NCBI GenBank assembly: GCA_051652785.1
Contig: JBOFUX010000054.1
Location: 1 to 64,000, forward strand
From: JAGNZR01 sp051652785
GTDB taxonomy: Bacteria > Fusobacteriota > Fusobacteriia > Fusobacteriales > Fusobacteriaceae
DNA length: 64,000 nucleotides
Direction: 5' to 3'
Shown here: positions 9,704-18,887 of the stretch, piece by piece
How the letters are laid out: every line of letters starts with the position of its first letter
How positions within the stretch are numbered: the first letter of the stretch is position 1
Translations under genes and position numbers: made by a program
The notes under the pieces: model-generated
What the model saw: only the letters and a program-made list of their open reading frames with translations
Told to the model about the DNA's origin: nothing
Database searches by the model: none

Positions 9704-11242
9704 CTACTCCCACTCAATAGTAGCAGGTGGTTTTGAAGATATATCATAAGTTAATCTATTTATTCCTTTAACTTCATTTATAATTCTATTGGATACTCTA
9801 TCTAAAAATTCATAAGGAAGTCTTGACCAAGTTGCAGTCATAAAATCTATTGTATCAGCTGATCTTAATACTGCTGTGTACTCATAAGTTCTCTCGTCTC
9901 CCATTACACCAACAGATTTTACTGGTAGTAATACTACAAAAGCTTGACTTACTTTAGTGTATAAACCATCTTTTCTAAGTTCTTTTATAAATATATCGTC
10001 AGCTTCTCTTAATATATCAGCTTTCTCTTTATCCACTTCACCTATTATTCTAATTCCAAGTCCTGGTCCTGGGAAAGGATGTCTATCTATCATATAATCA
10101 GGTATTCCAAGTTCCCTTCCAACCGCTCTAACTTCATCTTTAAATAGCTCTCTTAGAGGTTCTAAAAGTTCAAACTTCATATGTTCAGGAAGTCCACCTA
10201 CATTATGATGAGATTTTATAGTTGCTGATGGTCCTTTTACTGATTGAGATTCTATTACATCTGGATATATAGTTCCTTGAGCTAAGAATTTTACATCAGT
10301 TAATTTCGCTGATTCAGCATTGAAAACTTCTACAAACTCATTTCCAATAATTTTTCTTTTTGTTTCTGGATCAGAAACACCTTTTAATTTTTCAAGAAAC
10401 CGTGCTTCTGCATCTACACATTTTATATTCATATTATAGTTCTTTCCATATACTTCCATTACATTTGTTGCCTCATCTTTACGAAGCAAACCTGTATCTA
10501 CAAATACGCATATTAACTGATCTCCTATAGCTTTATGAATAAGCATAGCAACTACAGAAGAATCAACTCCACCAGATAGTCCTAACATTACCTTATTTGT
10601 TCCTACAGTCTCTTTAATATGCTTTATAGTCGTTTCAATATAGTTACCCATAGACCAATTTTTTTCACAACTTGCTATATCAAATACAAAATTTCTGAAA
10701 AGTTCTTTTCCATACTCTGAATGTGTAACTTCCGCATGAAACTGAACACAGTAAATATTTTTTTCAATATTAGCAATTGCTGCTACACACGAATCAGTAT
10801 GAGCAATTTGCTTAAATCCCTTAGGAATAACATTTACATGATCCCCATGACTCATCCAAAATATACTATTATTTGGTATTCCAGTAAATAATTTAGAAGC
10901 TTCATCATCAAGAACAACTTCTGCCTTTCCAAACTCTTGCTTATCGGCTCTTTCTACATTTCCACCTAAAAGTTTACTTGTAAGCTGCATTCCGTAACAA
11001 ATTCCTAAAATAGGTATTCCTGATTCAAAAAGTGCAGGATCTATACTTGGCGATCCGTCTAAATATGTAGAGGCTGGACCTCCTGAGAGAATAATCCCTT
11101 TAGGTTCTCTTGCTAATATTTTATCTAAAGGCTCATAATATGGAACAACTTCAGCATAAACTCCCATTTCTCTTACTCTTCTAGCAATTAGTTGATTATA
11201 CTGTGAACCGAAATCTAAAATAACAATACTATTTTTTTTCAT
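9704..11242 (-). CDS. guaA: GMP synthase (glutamine-hydrolysing)
   Basis: 512 residues from the ATG at 11242. An ATG 15 bases upstream lies inside the GAGGAG site and is less likely. The N-terminal class I glutamine amidotransferase has the nucleophile motif GICYGMQ and the His/Glu region CVQFHAEVTHSE. The ATP-pyrophosphatase domain has the P-loop GLSGGVDSSV, and the C-terminal dimerisation domain ends in the conserved KPPATIEWE. It converts XMP to GMP in the cytosol with glutamine and ATP. It lies 31 bases downstream of xpt and presumably shares its riboswitch-controlled transcript, so both GMP-forming routes would respond together. A terminator follows. Confidence 0.97.
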   Translation of the reverse strand: MKKNSIVILDFGSQYNQLIARRVREMGVYAEVVPYYEPLDKILAREPKGIILSGGPASTYLDGSPSIDPALFESGIPILGICYGMQLTSKLLGGNVERADKQEFGKAEVVLDDEASKLFTGIPNNSIFWMSHGDHVNVIPKGFKQIAHTDSCVAAIANIEKNIYCVQFHAEVTHSEYGKELFRNFVFDIASCEKNWSMGNYIETTIKHIKETVGTNKVMLGLSGGVDSSVVAMLIHKAIGDQLICVFVDTGLLRKDEATNVMEVYGKNYNMNIKCVDAEARFLEKLKGVSDPETKRKIIGNEFVEVFNAESAKLTDVKFLAQGTIYPDVIESQSVKGPSATIKSHHNVGGLPEHMKFELLEPLRELFKDEVRAVGRELGIPDYMIDRHPFPGPGLGIRIIGEVDKEKADILREADDIFIKELRKDGLYTKVSQAFVVLLPVKSVGVMGDERTYEYTAVLRSADTIDFMTATWSRLPYEFLDRVSNRIINEVKGINRLTYDISSKPPATIEWE

Positions 11243-11273
11243 TATTTTTCTCCTCATACTATATTAAGCTAAT

Positions 11274-11837
11274 TTATAAAATAACTTTTCCATTTTGAAA
11301 ACCTTTAATTATAGCTAAAGACTCAACATTAAGTCCTTTTTCCTCTAAAGTTCCTCTACCTGTTTGAAATCCTTTCTCTATAACAATTCCAACGCCTAAA
11401 ACTTTGCTTCCTGCTTGCTCTATTATATCATAAAGTCCTACAACAGCACCGCCCATAGCTAGAAAATCATCTACAATCAATACTCTATCTTCTTTATTTA
11501 TATATTCTTTTGATATACATATATCATATTCTTTATTTTTAGTATACGACATAACTTTCGAACAATAAAAATTATTCATTGTAGAGGGTTTTGCTTTCTT
11601 CGCAAAAACTAAAGGAACTCCAAATTCATAGGCAACCATGGTGGCTATTGCTATTCCTGACGCTTCTATGGTTATGATTTTTGTAACATCTAATTCTTTA
11701 AATCTTCTTTTAAACTCTTTTCCAATTTCATACATAAGATTTGCATCTATTTGATGATTTAAAAAACCATCTACCTTTAAAATTGAATCTCCAATAACCT
11801 TGCCGTCCCTTAAAATAAGCTCCTTTAAATACTTCAT
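11274..11837 (-). CDS. xpt: Xanthine phosphoribosyltransferase
   Basis: 187 residues, typical for Xpt. The N-terminus (KVDGFLNHQIDANLMYEIGKEF) matches the family's conserved opening. The PRPP-binding loop is VLIVDDFLAMGGA near residue 125-137. The enzyme salvages xanthine to XMP with PRPP, which GuaA downstream then aminates to GMP. The start has an AGGAAAG-type site. The leader carries a purine riboswitch and terminator. The neighbouring permease and xanthine dehydrogenase unit handles the same substrate. Confidence 0.95.
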   Translation of the reverse strand: MKYLKELILRDGKVIGDSILKVDGFLNHQIDANLMYEIGKEFKRRFKELDVTKIITIEASGIAIATMVAYEFGVPLVFAKKAKPSTMNNFYCSKVMSYTKNKEYDICISKEYINKEDRVLIVDDFLAMGGAVVGLYDIIEQAGSKVLGVGIVIEKGFQTGRGTLEEKGLNVESLAIIKGFQNGKVIL

Positions 11838-11863
11838 CTTTCCTCCACTATTCTCTGTAATAT

Positions 11864-11914
11864 AAATAAAAAAAGACCATTTTCTTTCTTAATTAAAGTG
11901 AAAGAAAATAGTCT
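11864..11914 (-). terminator. Riboswitch expression-platform terminator of xpt-guaA
   Basis: A 15-bp stem (11874-11888 with 11900-11914, one G-U pair) is followed on the minus strand by a T run into 11864. It lies between the purine aptamer and the xpt start, so ligand binding presumably decides whether this hairpin forms. Confidence 0.8.
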
Positions 11915-11961
11915 CTTCTATAATACTTATCTTTCAGTATTATGAAAAGATATTTTAATTC

Positions 11962-12026
11962 ACTCCTAGTGGCTAATTTAAGGCTAACCGTAGAAACTCC
12001 CAACCATATTATGGGGATATATGAGT
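11962..12026 (-). promoter_or_regulatory. Purine riboswitch aptamer, C74 (guanine class)
   Basis: On the minus strand P1 is formed by ACTCATATA and TAGGAGT. The P2 loop is ATAATATGG, J2/3 is the invariant TTTCTAC, and the P3 loop is CCTTAAA. The base before the P1 3' strand that selects ligand (position 74) is C, as in guanine/hypoxanthine-binding members; adenine members have T. It precedes a terminator and xpt-guaA. The usual action is OFF with ligand by transcription termination. Confidence 0.93.
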
Positions 12027-12088
12027 AAACTTTTATTTTTATTTTAGTTATAATATCATTATTTTTCCGTTTTTGTCAATTATATTTG

Positions 12089-14392
12089 CTAAAACTTAGA
12101 ATGATTTTTTAAATAAAAATATATTTTTTCACTTGTTATTGGAAGTTTTCTCCCTCTGTACCCTGTTATATTATATATTGCATCTGCTATTGCTGGAGCA
12201 GGAGAGTTTACCACTACTTCACCTATGGATTTTGCCCCTAATGGACCTGTTGCTTCTATTGAATCACTAAAAAGTACTTCTATTCCAGTTCCTATATCTT
12301 TTCTTCCTGGAATTTTGTATTGCATAAATGTATTATTTTTTACTTTACCTTTCTCAGTATATTGTACATCTTCATAAAGAGCTAGCCCTATCCCTTGAGC
12401 TATCCCACCTTCCACTTGTACTTTTGCTAAGTTGGGATTTATTCTTAAACCACAGTCTACAACTGATAAAAAATTTATAATTTTTACTTCACCAGTTGTA
12501 CTATCTATTTCAACTTCTACAAAACTTGCAATAAATGGTGGTGGAGATGTTTTTCCACCCCATGTTTCTGTAACTGTTATTTGATTTTGTCTTGCAAATG
12601 AAATAGAATTATTTGCTAATACATCTAGTTCTAATTTTTTACCACTGGCACTTTCTATATAGTCACCAAAATACTTTAAGTCACCTATTTTTTCATTCAT
12701 TTGTATTGAAGCTTCTTCTAATATTTTTTCTTTCATTTTTTTTCCAGCTAATAAAACTGCATTTCCCGTTACATAAGTTCCACTAGAAGCATAAGCCCCT
12801 GGATCAAAAGGACACGTATCTGTATCAGCTGAACGAATAACAATTTTATTCATAGGAACTTCTAAAATTTCTGCTGCTATCTGACTTAAAACTGTATCGC
12901 TTCCTTGCCCCATATCAGTTGCACCAACCATTAATGTGAAATGTCCTACTTCATTTAATTTTATTGTTGCTGCTGCTGTATCAAGTCCAGCAATTCCTGA
13001 CCCTTGCATAGTAACTGCCATTCCTGCACCTCTATAAATTCCAGGAGCAATTTCTCTTTTTTCTCTTTTTAAATCCCAGTTAAATTGCTTCTTTCCTATC
13101 TCTATACATTTCTTTATATTTCCACTTACATAATTTTTTCCAAGAGAAGTACTATTATCTTCATTTTTTATTATTTCCAAATTAGTTTCTACTAAATTTT
13201 TCATTCTAATTTCAGTTTCATCTATTTTAAGTTTTTTAGCCAACTCATTTATTATTGATTCAACAGCAAATGTCCCTTGAGTTGCCCCGTAGCCTCTAAA
13301 AGCTCCAGCTACCATAGTATTAGAATAAACTATATCTGCTCTAAATTTCATAGGAACTTTAGCATACAAAGGAAAACTTTTATAAGCTATTAAAGGAGTT
13401 ACTGTGGGAGCATGTTCCCCATAAGCTCCTGCATTTGAAATAGTATTTATATCAATTGCTTTTATATTTCCTACTTTATCTGAACCTATTTTTATTTTTA
13501 TAGTCATACTATGTCTAGTTGTAGAGCAAGTACAAGCTTCCTCTCTAGTAAAAATATGTTTAGCAGGTTTTCCAGTTTTTAAAGTTACAAATGCACAGTA
13601 CATTTCCATAGTAGCCGTTTGTTTAGCTCCAAAACCTCCACCTATTCTAGGCTTTATTACGCGTATTAAAGAAGGGGAAATTTCTAACGCTCTTGCTAAA
13701 TGTCTTTTAACATGAAAAGGAATTTGAGTAGAAGATATAACCACCAATCTATTATTTTCATCCATATAAGACATAGCCCTTTGAGTTTCCATCATTCCAT
13801 GCATTTGAGCTTGTGTTCTATATGTTCTTTCTATAATCACATCACTTTTTTCAAATCCTTCCTCTACTCCAGGTTTTTCCATAAATATACTACTAGCTAG
13901 ATTTCTAGTATTATCATAACCAATATTATAATTAGTAAACGCTTTTTCCTTATGAACTATACTGTTACTATCTAGTGCTTTTTCATAATCTAAAACTGGT
14001 GCTAAAACTTGATATTTAACCTTAATTAATCTCATAGCTTTCATGGCAGTTTTTTCATCTATTGCTACTACAATAGCTATAGGATCCCCTATATATCTAA
14101 CAGTATTTTCAAGTATTTTTCTATCATATGGAGATGGTTCTGGATAACTTTGACCTGCTAAAGTAAATTTTGTATTAGGAACATCTTTGTATGTATAAAC
14201 TTCAATAATTCCAGGTATTTTTTTTGCTATACTTACATCTATTTCTTCAATTTCTGCAAAAGCATGAGGAGATCTTAAAAGTTTTATCATCATAATGTTA
14301 TTATTTAAAGATAAATCATCTGTATAGAGAGGTTTTCCAGTTATTATTCCAAAACTATCAACTTTTTTAACAGAACTATTCACAATTTTCAA
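12089..14392 (-). CDS. Xanthine dehydrogenase, molybdopterin-binding subunit
   Basis: 767 residues, the length of separate large subunits of the xanthine dehydrogenase/aldehyde oxidase family. Recognisable segments are the N-terminal hammerhead domain (IITGKPLYTDDL), the molybdopterin-binding stretch RIGGGFGAKQ, AFRGYGATQG, and the C-terminal GPLGAKSIGEVVV. The last contains the Glu that acts as catalytic base in the family. It hydroxylates xanthine or hypoxanthine, passing electrons to the 2Fe-2S and FAD subunits encoded just upstream. Its ATG overlaps the 2Fe-2S gene by 17 bases. Some family members have other substrates (nicotinate, purine), so substrate is inferred from the permease and riboswitch. 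Confidence 0.9.
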   Translation of the reverse strand: MKIVNSSVKKVDSFGIITGKPLYTDDLSLNNNIMMIKLLRSPHAFAEIEEIDVSIAKKIPGIIEVYTYKDVPNTKFTLAGQSYPEPSPYDRKILENTVRYIGDPIAIVVAIDEKTAMKAMRLIKVKYQVLAPVLDYEKALDSNSIVHKEKAFTNYNIGYDNTRNLASSIFMEKPGVEEGFEKSDVIIERTYRTQAQMHGMMETQRAMSYMDENNRLVVISSTQIPFHVKRHLARALEISPSLIRVIKPRIGGGFGAKQTATMEMYCAFVTLKTGKPAKHIFTREEACTCSTTRHSMTIKIKIGSDKVGNIKAIDINTISNAGAYGEHAPTVTPLIAYKSFPLYAKVPMKFRADIVYSNTMVAGAFRGYGATQGTFAVESIINELAKKLKIDETEIRMKNLVETNLEIIKNEDNSTSLGKNYVSGNIKKCIEIGKKQFNWDLKREKREIAPGIYRGAGMAVTMQGSGIAGLDTAAATIKLNEVGHFTLMVGATDMGQGSDTVLSQIAAEILEVPMNKIVIRSADTDTCPFDPGAYASSGTYVTGNAVLLAGKKMKEKILEEASIQMNEKIGDLKYFGDYIESASGKKLELDVLANNSISFARQNQITVTETWGGKTSPPPFIASFVEVEIDSTTGEVKIINFLSVVDCGLRINPNLAKVQVEGGIAQGIGLALYEDVQYTEKGKVKNNTFMQYKIPGRKDIGTGIEVLFSDSIEATGPLGAKSIGEVVVNSPAPAIADAIYNITGYRGRKLPITSEKIYFYLKNHSKF

Positions 14393-14852
14393 ACTGATTT
14401 ACCTCCATAAATTTTTTTATAGCTCTTAAATGTGACATATATCCACTACATCTACACAAATTTCCATTCATATAATGCAATATTTCCTCATCAGTAGGAT
14501 TTTTTAATTCTTTTTTCATAGCTAAAACAGTGAGAACAAATCCAGGTACACAAAAACCACATTGGTCTCCTCCTTCAGAAGCTAACAACTCTCCAAATTC
14601 TTTCGCTTCTTTCTCTCTTCCCTCTATGGTTTCAATTTCTTTCCCTTCACTTCTAACTGAAAATGTTGAGCAAGAAAGAATAGGTTTTCCATTTAATAAA
14701 ACTGTACAAAGTCCACAAGAACTTGTATCACAACCTCTTTTTACACTTAAATAACCTGCTTTTCTTAAAGTATCCACAAGAAATTCATCTTCATTTATTA
14801 AAAGCTCTTTTTCTCTTCCATTAATAGTTGTTTTTAAAATCAAGTTCTTCAC
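14376..14852 (-). CDS. Xanthine dehydrogenase, 2Fe-2S subunit
   Basis: 158 residues. The plant-type ferredoxin cluster ligands are Cys41, Cys46, Cys49 and Cys61 (RGCDTSSCGLCTVLLNG...C). The second, all-helical cluster uses Cys97, Cys100, Cys132 and Cys134 (QCGFCVPGF and GNLCRCSGY). This is the standard small electron-transfer subunit linking molybdenum and FAD sites. It overlaps both neighbours (32 bases with the FAD subunit, 17 with the large subunit), indicating coupled translation and fixed stoichiometry. Confidence 0.95.
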   Translation of the reverse strand: MKNLILKTTINGREKELLINEDEFLVDTLRKAGYLSVKRGCDTSSCGLCTVLLNGKPILSCSTFSVRSEGKEIETIEGREKEAKEFGELLASEGGDQCGFCVPGFVLTVLAMKKELKNPTDEEILHYMNGNLCRCSGYMSHLRAIKKFMEVNQFENCE

Positions 14853-15744
14853 CTTCCAAAATAGCTTTTCTTATTAACACCTTTGCCATTTCTTTTCTAT
14901 ACTCTTTAGTGCTTCTCATATTATCGCCAAATAATACATCTTTTAGTAAATTTTCCATTGCTTCATCATTTAATAGTTCTAATATAAATTTTCTTTTTTC
15001 CAATATATTTTCTTTTTCTAATTTATTTCCTTTAGAAAATTCTGAGTACGATATATTCTTTTCAATGGTATTTTTTACAAGTACAGCTTTTCCTGGTTTT
15101 GCACCAATAGCTATATTATAACTTTTTATATTTCTAATCAAGTTATTTTTAACAGAATCCTTTTCATCTATAATATTTTTCTTTTTAGAAACTGAAATAT
15201 TTATAAGAGAATAATCTGTTGAACTTTTTCTTATACTTTTAAATATTCCAATATACTCTTCTTTAGGAATTTTAATTTCAATTAATATATCTCTAGTTGA
15301 TTTTTCCTCTTTTAAAAAGTCGTCTAATTTTTTTTCCCCACCTTTGTAAAGTACAACTAAGCAATCAACAGTTAATAAAGGAGTAATTAAATCTGAAAAT
15401 CCAAATTTTGAAAAAACTGTTCCCCCAACTGTTACATTATTTCTAAACTGAACTCCTAAAATATCCTTTACTGAGTAAGTAAAGATATTGTTATAATAAG
15501 TTTTTAAAAGCTCATTTATTTCTATCTCTCTAAAAGTTGTCATAGAACCAATACTTATATATTTATGATCTTCTCTTATGTAGTTTAGATTTAATTTTGA
15601 CATATCTATCCCAGTGTTATAAAGGACTTTACTCATTTTCAAGTAACTTCCTCCGCCTATTATTATATTTTGTTTATTTTTTATTAATTCTTCATAGGCT
15701 GCTTCAATATTTTGTGCTTGAAAATAATTTTTAAACCCAAACAT
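14821..15744 (-). CDS. Xanthine dehydrogenase, FAD-binding subunit
   Basis: 307 residues. It is a FAD-binding molybdopterin dehydrogenase domain with the family's IIGGGSYL (FAD pyrophosphate loop, about 30-37). The region SIGSMTTFREIE precedes QFRNNVTVGGTVFS, which contacts the flavin. The C-terminal CO dehydrogenase flavoprotein domain is more divergent and Lys-rich. It passes electrons from the 2Fe-2S subunit to NAD+ or another acceptor. It is second in the operon, 9 bases after the permease. Confidence 0.88.
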   Translation of the reverse strand: MFGFKNYFQAQNIEAAYEELIKNKQNIIIGGGSYLKMSKVLYNTGIDMSKLNLNYIREDHKYISIGSMTTFREIEINELLKTYYNNIFTYSVKDILGVQFRNNVTVGGTVFSKFGFSDLITPLLTVDCLVVLYKGGEKKLDDFLKEEKSTRDILIEIKIPKEEYIGIFKSIRKSSTDYSLINISVSKKKNIIDEKDSVKNNLIRNIKSYNIAIGAKPGKAVLVKNTIEKNISYSEFSKGNKLEKENILEKRKFILELLNDEAMENLLKDVLFGDNMRSTKEYRKEMAKVLIRKAILEGEELDFKNNY

Positions 15745-15753
15745 AAAATCCTC

Positions 15754-17067
15754 CTAAATTTTTACTCTAGCAACTTCTTTATCAGCAGGGAGTATCATAT
15801 TTAACACAACGCCTATGCACCCAGAAACAACTATTCCAGAACCACCAAAAATAAGCTTAATCGTTTCTGAATAATTGGCTAAAACACTAGGTACAGTTCC
15901 TATCCCATACCCTATCCCCAAAGAAACTGCAACTATTATTGCATTTCTTCCTTTTAAAGGTTCCTTGGTTATTAAGTTTATTCCACTTATGGAAATCATA
16001 GCAAACATCATAATTAAACTTCCACCTAATACGCTTTGAGGTATCACTGTTAACAATGCACCTATTTTTGGAATAAATGCAGCTAGAACTAAAAACATAG
16101 CACCTACCCCTACTATAAATCTACTCATAATACCTGTCATTGCTATCATTCCTGTATTTTGGCTAAATGATGTTGTTGGTAAAACTGAAAAAAATGTTGC
16201 TAGAACACTTCCAAGTCCATCTGCAATAATTCCTCCTGATAATTCTTTATCTGTTGTTTCTCGTCCTGCTCCTCCCATTGTCACTCCTGACATATCACCA
16301 ACTGTTTCAACTGCAGAAACAATAAACATAAGCATCATAGCAAGTATTGCATCTAAATGAAAGGTAACACCGTATATAAGAGGTTTTGGAAAACTAAAAT
16401 ATGCTGCATCTTTCACAGGAGCTAAATCCACCATGCCTAAAATACTAGCTACAATAAGTCCTAAAATAGTAGCTATGAATATTGATCCTGTACTTAACAT
16501 TCCTTTTCCAAATTGCTTTAGAAAAACTACTACTGCAAGAACCAATCCCCCTACACCTAAATTTTGTAAAGAACCAAATTCACTAGAGCCAAATCCTCCA
16601 GCAAAACTTTTTATTCCAACTGGTAAAAGTGATAATCCTATGGATAAAACTATTATTCCAGTAACAACTGATGGAAACAAATGTCTAATTTTTTTTATAT
16701 ATAAACCTATACAAGCTTCGAATAATCCACCTACTAGAGCTGCTCCTAAAACTCCTTCAAACCCATATTTACTTCCAATAGAAATTGCCACTGGAACAAA
16801 TGCAAAACTAGTTCCCACAACAATTGGAAGTCTAGCTCCAATAGGACCTAACGTGTAGGCTTGAATCAATGTATTTATTCCCGCTACTAGCATGCTCGAT
16901 TGAATTAAAATGGTTTTCGTGTCTTGAGAAACACCTAAAACTCCTGCTACTATTATAATCGGGGTAATATTACTGATAAACATTGCTAAAATGTGTTGAA
17001 GCCCTAACGGTATAGCCTCTCTTAACCTAGGTACTCCGTCTACATGATAAATCGATCTGTTTTTCAT
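15754..17067 (-). CDS. NCS2-family purine (xanthine/uracil) permease
   Basis: 437 residues with about 12-14 hydrophobic helices. The N-terminal GLQHILAMF and the later GGAGRETTDKELSGG region are hallmarks of nucleobase:cation symporter-2 proteins. The second corresponds to the substrate-binding segment after the SAVETVGD helix. It imports a purine base by cation symport. As first gene of the riboswitch-controlled operon with xanthine dehydrogenase, xanthine or urate is the likely substrate; UraA-like uracil transport is less likely here. A good AGGAGG site precedes the ATG. Confidence 0.9.
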   Translation of the reverse strand: MKNRSIYHVDGVPRLREAIPLGLQHILAMFISNITPIIIVAGVLGVSQDTKTILIQSSMLVAGINTLIQAYTLGPIGARLPIVVGTSFAFVPVAISIGSKYGFEGVLGAALVGGLFEACIGLYIKKIRHLFPSVVTGIIVLSIGLSLLPVGIKSFAGGFGSSEFGSLQNLGVGGLVLAVVVFLKQFGKGMLSTGSIFIATILGLIVASILGMVDLAPVKDAAYFSFPKPLIYGVTFHLDAILAMMLMFIVSAVETVGDMSGVTMGGAGRETTDKELSGGIIADGLGSVLATFFSVLPTTSFSQNTGMIAMTGIMSRFIVGVGAMFLVLAAFIPKIGALLTVIPQSVLGGSLIMMFAMISISGINLITKEPLKGRNAIIVAVSLGIGYGIGTVPSVLANYSETIKLIFGGSGIVVSGCIGVVLNMILPADKEVARVKI

Positions 17068-17131
17068 TTTTCCTCCTGAATATTTTTATATAATTCTAAT
17101 AATTAATTATTAAAATAAATAATAAATAATA

Positions 17132-17185
17132 AAAATAAAGATTATTCTCTTTCTACTATAAGTGAAAGAAAATAATCTTTATTTT
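17132..17185 (-). terminator. Riboswitch expression-platform terminator of the permease-xdh operon
   Basis: A 15-bp outer stem (17132-17146 with 17171-17185) with an A/T-rich inner extension is followed by a T run on the minus strand. It lies 120 bases downstream of the purine aptamer and before the permease start. It resembles the xpt terminator hairpin, sharing the TTTTCTTTCACTT core. Confidence 0.75.
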
Positions 17186-17306
17186 TAAAATTTTCATATT
17201 TATTAAATAATTTACAGATTAAAAATTTATAAATACTGTAAATTTTTACAATATTAATAATTATAATCGTAAATTTAATAAATATATTTTAAAGATTAAA
17301 TTTATC

Positions 17307-17371
17307 ACTCATAGAGATTAATTTAAGGTTAATCGTAGAAACTCCCAACCGTATTTTGGGAATATATGAGT
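17307..17371 (-). promoter_or_regulatory. Purine riboswitch aptamer, C74 (guanine class)
   Basis: On the minus strand P1 pairs ACTCATA with TATGAGT. P2 pairs TTCCCAA with TTGGGAG around an AATACGG loop. J2/3 is TTTCTAC and the P3 loop is CCTTAAA. Position 74 is C (TCTATGAG), pointing to guanine, hypoxanthine or xanthine-type recognition rather than adenine. It leads the permease-xanthine dehydrogenase operon. Confidence 0.9.
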
Positions 17372-17451
17372 TATTTTTATATTATTGTATCTTAATTTTT
17401 TCTATGAGTCAATGCTTTCTTTATTTAATTTATAAATTTAAGTTCTTTTAT

Positions 17452-18690
17452 TTATTCCGAGATATTTTTCAATCTCGCTCTCTTTTTTATAATTTTTATA
17501 GCTTCTATTTTTTTCGAGCTTACATTTATTCTTTTATCGTATTTTTGCTTTGGAAGTTCATTTTCACAAATTATATCTTTATCATGAGTGACTTCTCTAA
17601 CAGGAATACTAAATCCAAGTTGCTCTTCTAAATTTTTTAAACTAATATTATCTTTAGGGTCTAGTAATATGTAAGTTTTTCCTTTTTCTTTTACTCTTCC
17701 AGTTCTTCCTATTCTATGAGTGTATAGCTCAGCATTTTCTGGAATATCATAATTGTAAACATGAGTAACTCCTGTTACATCTATTCCTCTAGCTGCTACA
17801 TCTGTAGCTATTAAAAATTGAACCTCTAAATTTTTAAAACTTTTCATTATTTTCTCTCTTTTAGATTGTGGAATATCACTGTGTAATTTTTGACACTTAA
17901 ATCCTTTCATATGTAAAACTTCATCTAATTTATCTACTCTTAATTTTGTTCTACAAAAGATTATTCCCATAAAAGGATTGTCTTCATTTAACATTTGTGT
18001 AAGAGTGTCTTGTTTTTTTCTATCAGAAGTTACTACCACAAATTGTTCTATATTTTTAAACTTGTCTTCGTTACTTTTTATAGAAACAACAATAGGGTCT
18101 TTCGTATATCTATATGCTATTTTTTTCACAACAGAGTCTAGTGTAGCACTAAACATCAGCGTTTGTCTTTTAGAAGGAAGAATAGATATAATCGCTTCCA
18201 TTTCATTCTTAAAACCTAATTGAATCATCTGGTCTGCTTCATCTACAATTAATTTAGTTACACTTGATAAGTCTATTGTTTTTCTTTTTATATGGTCTAA
18301 AAGTCTTCCTGAAGTAGCTATAACAATATCTACTTCTTTTTCAAACTTAGTTATTTGAGAACTTATTTCTTTTCCCCCGTACACAAGAGCTACCTTATAA
18401 GTGTTTTCTATGTTTAATTTTTTGATTTCATCATTTATTTGAACTGCTAGCTCTCTTGTTGGAGTTAAAATCAAAGTTTTTATTTTACCATCTTTATTTT
18501 CTTTTTTTTCAAAAAGTGGAAGCAAAAAAGCTAATGTTTTTCCTGTTCCTGTAGCCGCTTCTCCTATTACATCCCTACCTTTTAATATAAAAGGAATTGT
18601 TTCTTCTTGAATGGAGGTTGGTTCTTTTATCCCTTGTTTTTTCATTATTTCAACTAAATTATTAGAAATTTTCAATCCTTCAAAATTCAT
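17452..18690 (-). CDS. DEAD-box ATP-dependent RNA helicase
   Basis: 412 residues. All classical motifs are visible: the Q motif (GIKEPTSIQEETIP), Walker A (AATGTGKT), motif Ia (PTRELAVQ), DEAD (LIVDEADQM), SAT (FSATL), motif V (ATDVAARGID) and motif VI (HRIGRTGR). There is a short basic tail. It unwinds RNA duplexes in ribosome assembly or mRNA turnover. The lack of a large C-terminal RNA-binding domain prevents assignment to a named type such as CshA or DbpA. It is transcribed alone, upstream of the riboswitch of the next minus-strand operon. Confidence 0.93.
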   Translation of the reverse strand: MNFEGLKISNNLVEIMKKQGIKEPTSIQEETIPFILKGRDVIGEAATGTGKTLAFLLPLFEKKENKDGKIKTLILTPTRELAVQINDEIKKLNIENTYKVALVYGGKEISSQITKFEKEVDIVIATSGRLLDHIKRKTIDLSSVTKLIVDEADQMIQLGFKNEMEAIISILPSKRQTLMFSATLDSVVKKIAYRYTKDPIVVSIKSNEDKFKNIEQFVVVTSDRKKQDTLTQMLNEDNPFMGIIFCRTKLRVDKLDEVLHMKGFKCQKLHSDIPQSKREKIMKSFKNLEVQFLIATDVAARGIDVTGVTHVYNYDIPENAELYTHRIGRTGRVKEKGKTYILLDPKDNISLKNLEEQLGFSIPVREVTHDKDIICENELPKQKYDKRINVSSKKIEAIKIIKKRARLKNISE

Positions 18691-18806
18691 AGTTTCCCAC
18701 CTTTATATTTTAATATTATTCTTATTATATCATAAATTCCTATTTTATTTTTAAATCATCATTATTTTGGAAAAAATTGACTTTTTTAATAAATTAAATA
18801 TAAATA

Positions 18807-18835
18807 TTGACTTATTACACTCACTATTGTAAACT
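18807..18835 (+). promoter_or_regulatory. Sigma-70-type promoter
   Basis: TTGACT (18807-18812), a 17-base spacer and TAAACT (18830-18835) lie 52 bases before the start of the HTH/ATPase/STAS-like gene. The -35 is strong and the -10 is moderate. Confidence 0.45.
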
Positions 18836-18887
18836 TTAAAATATAATTATATAATTAAAAGTTACAATAAATATAAGGAGGAATTTT

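Noticed and set aside
16433..16858. 141-residue plus-strand ORF
   Set aside because: It is the antisense shadow of the NCS2 permease, Pro/Asn-rich with no ribosome binding site.
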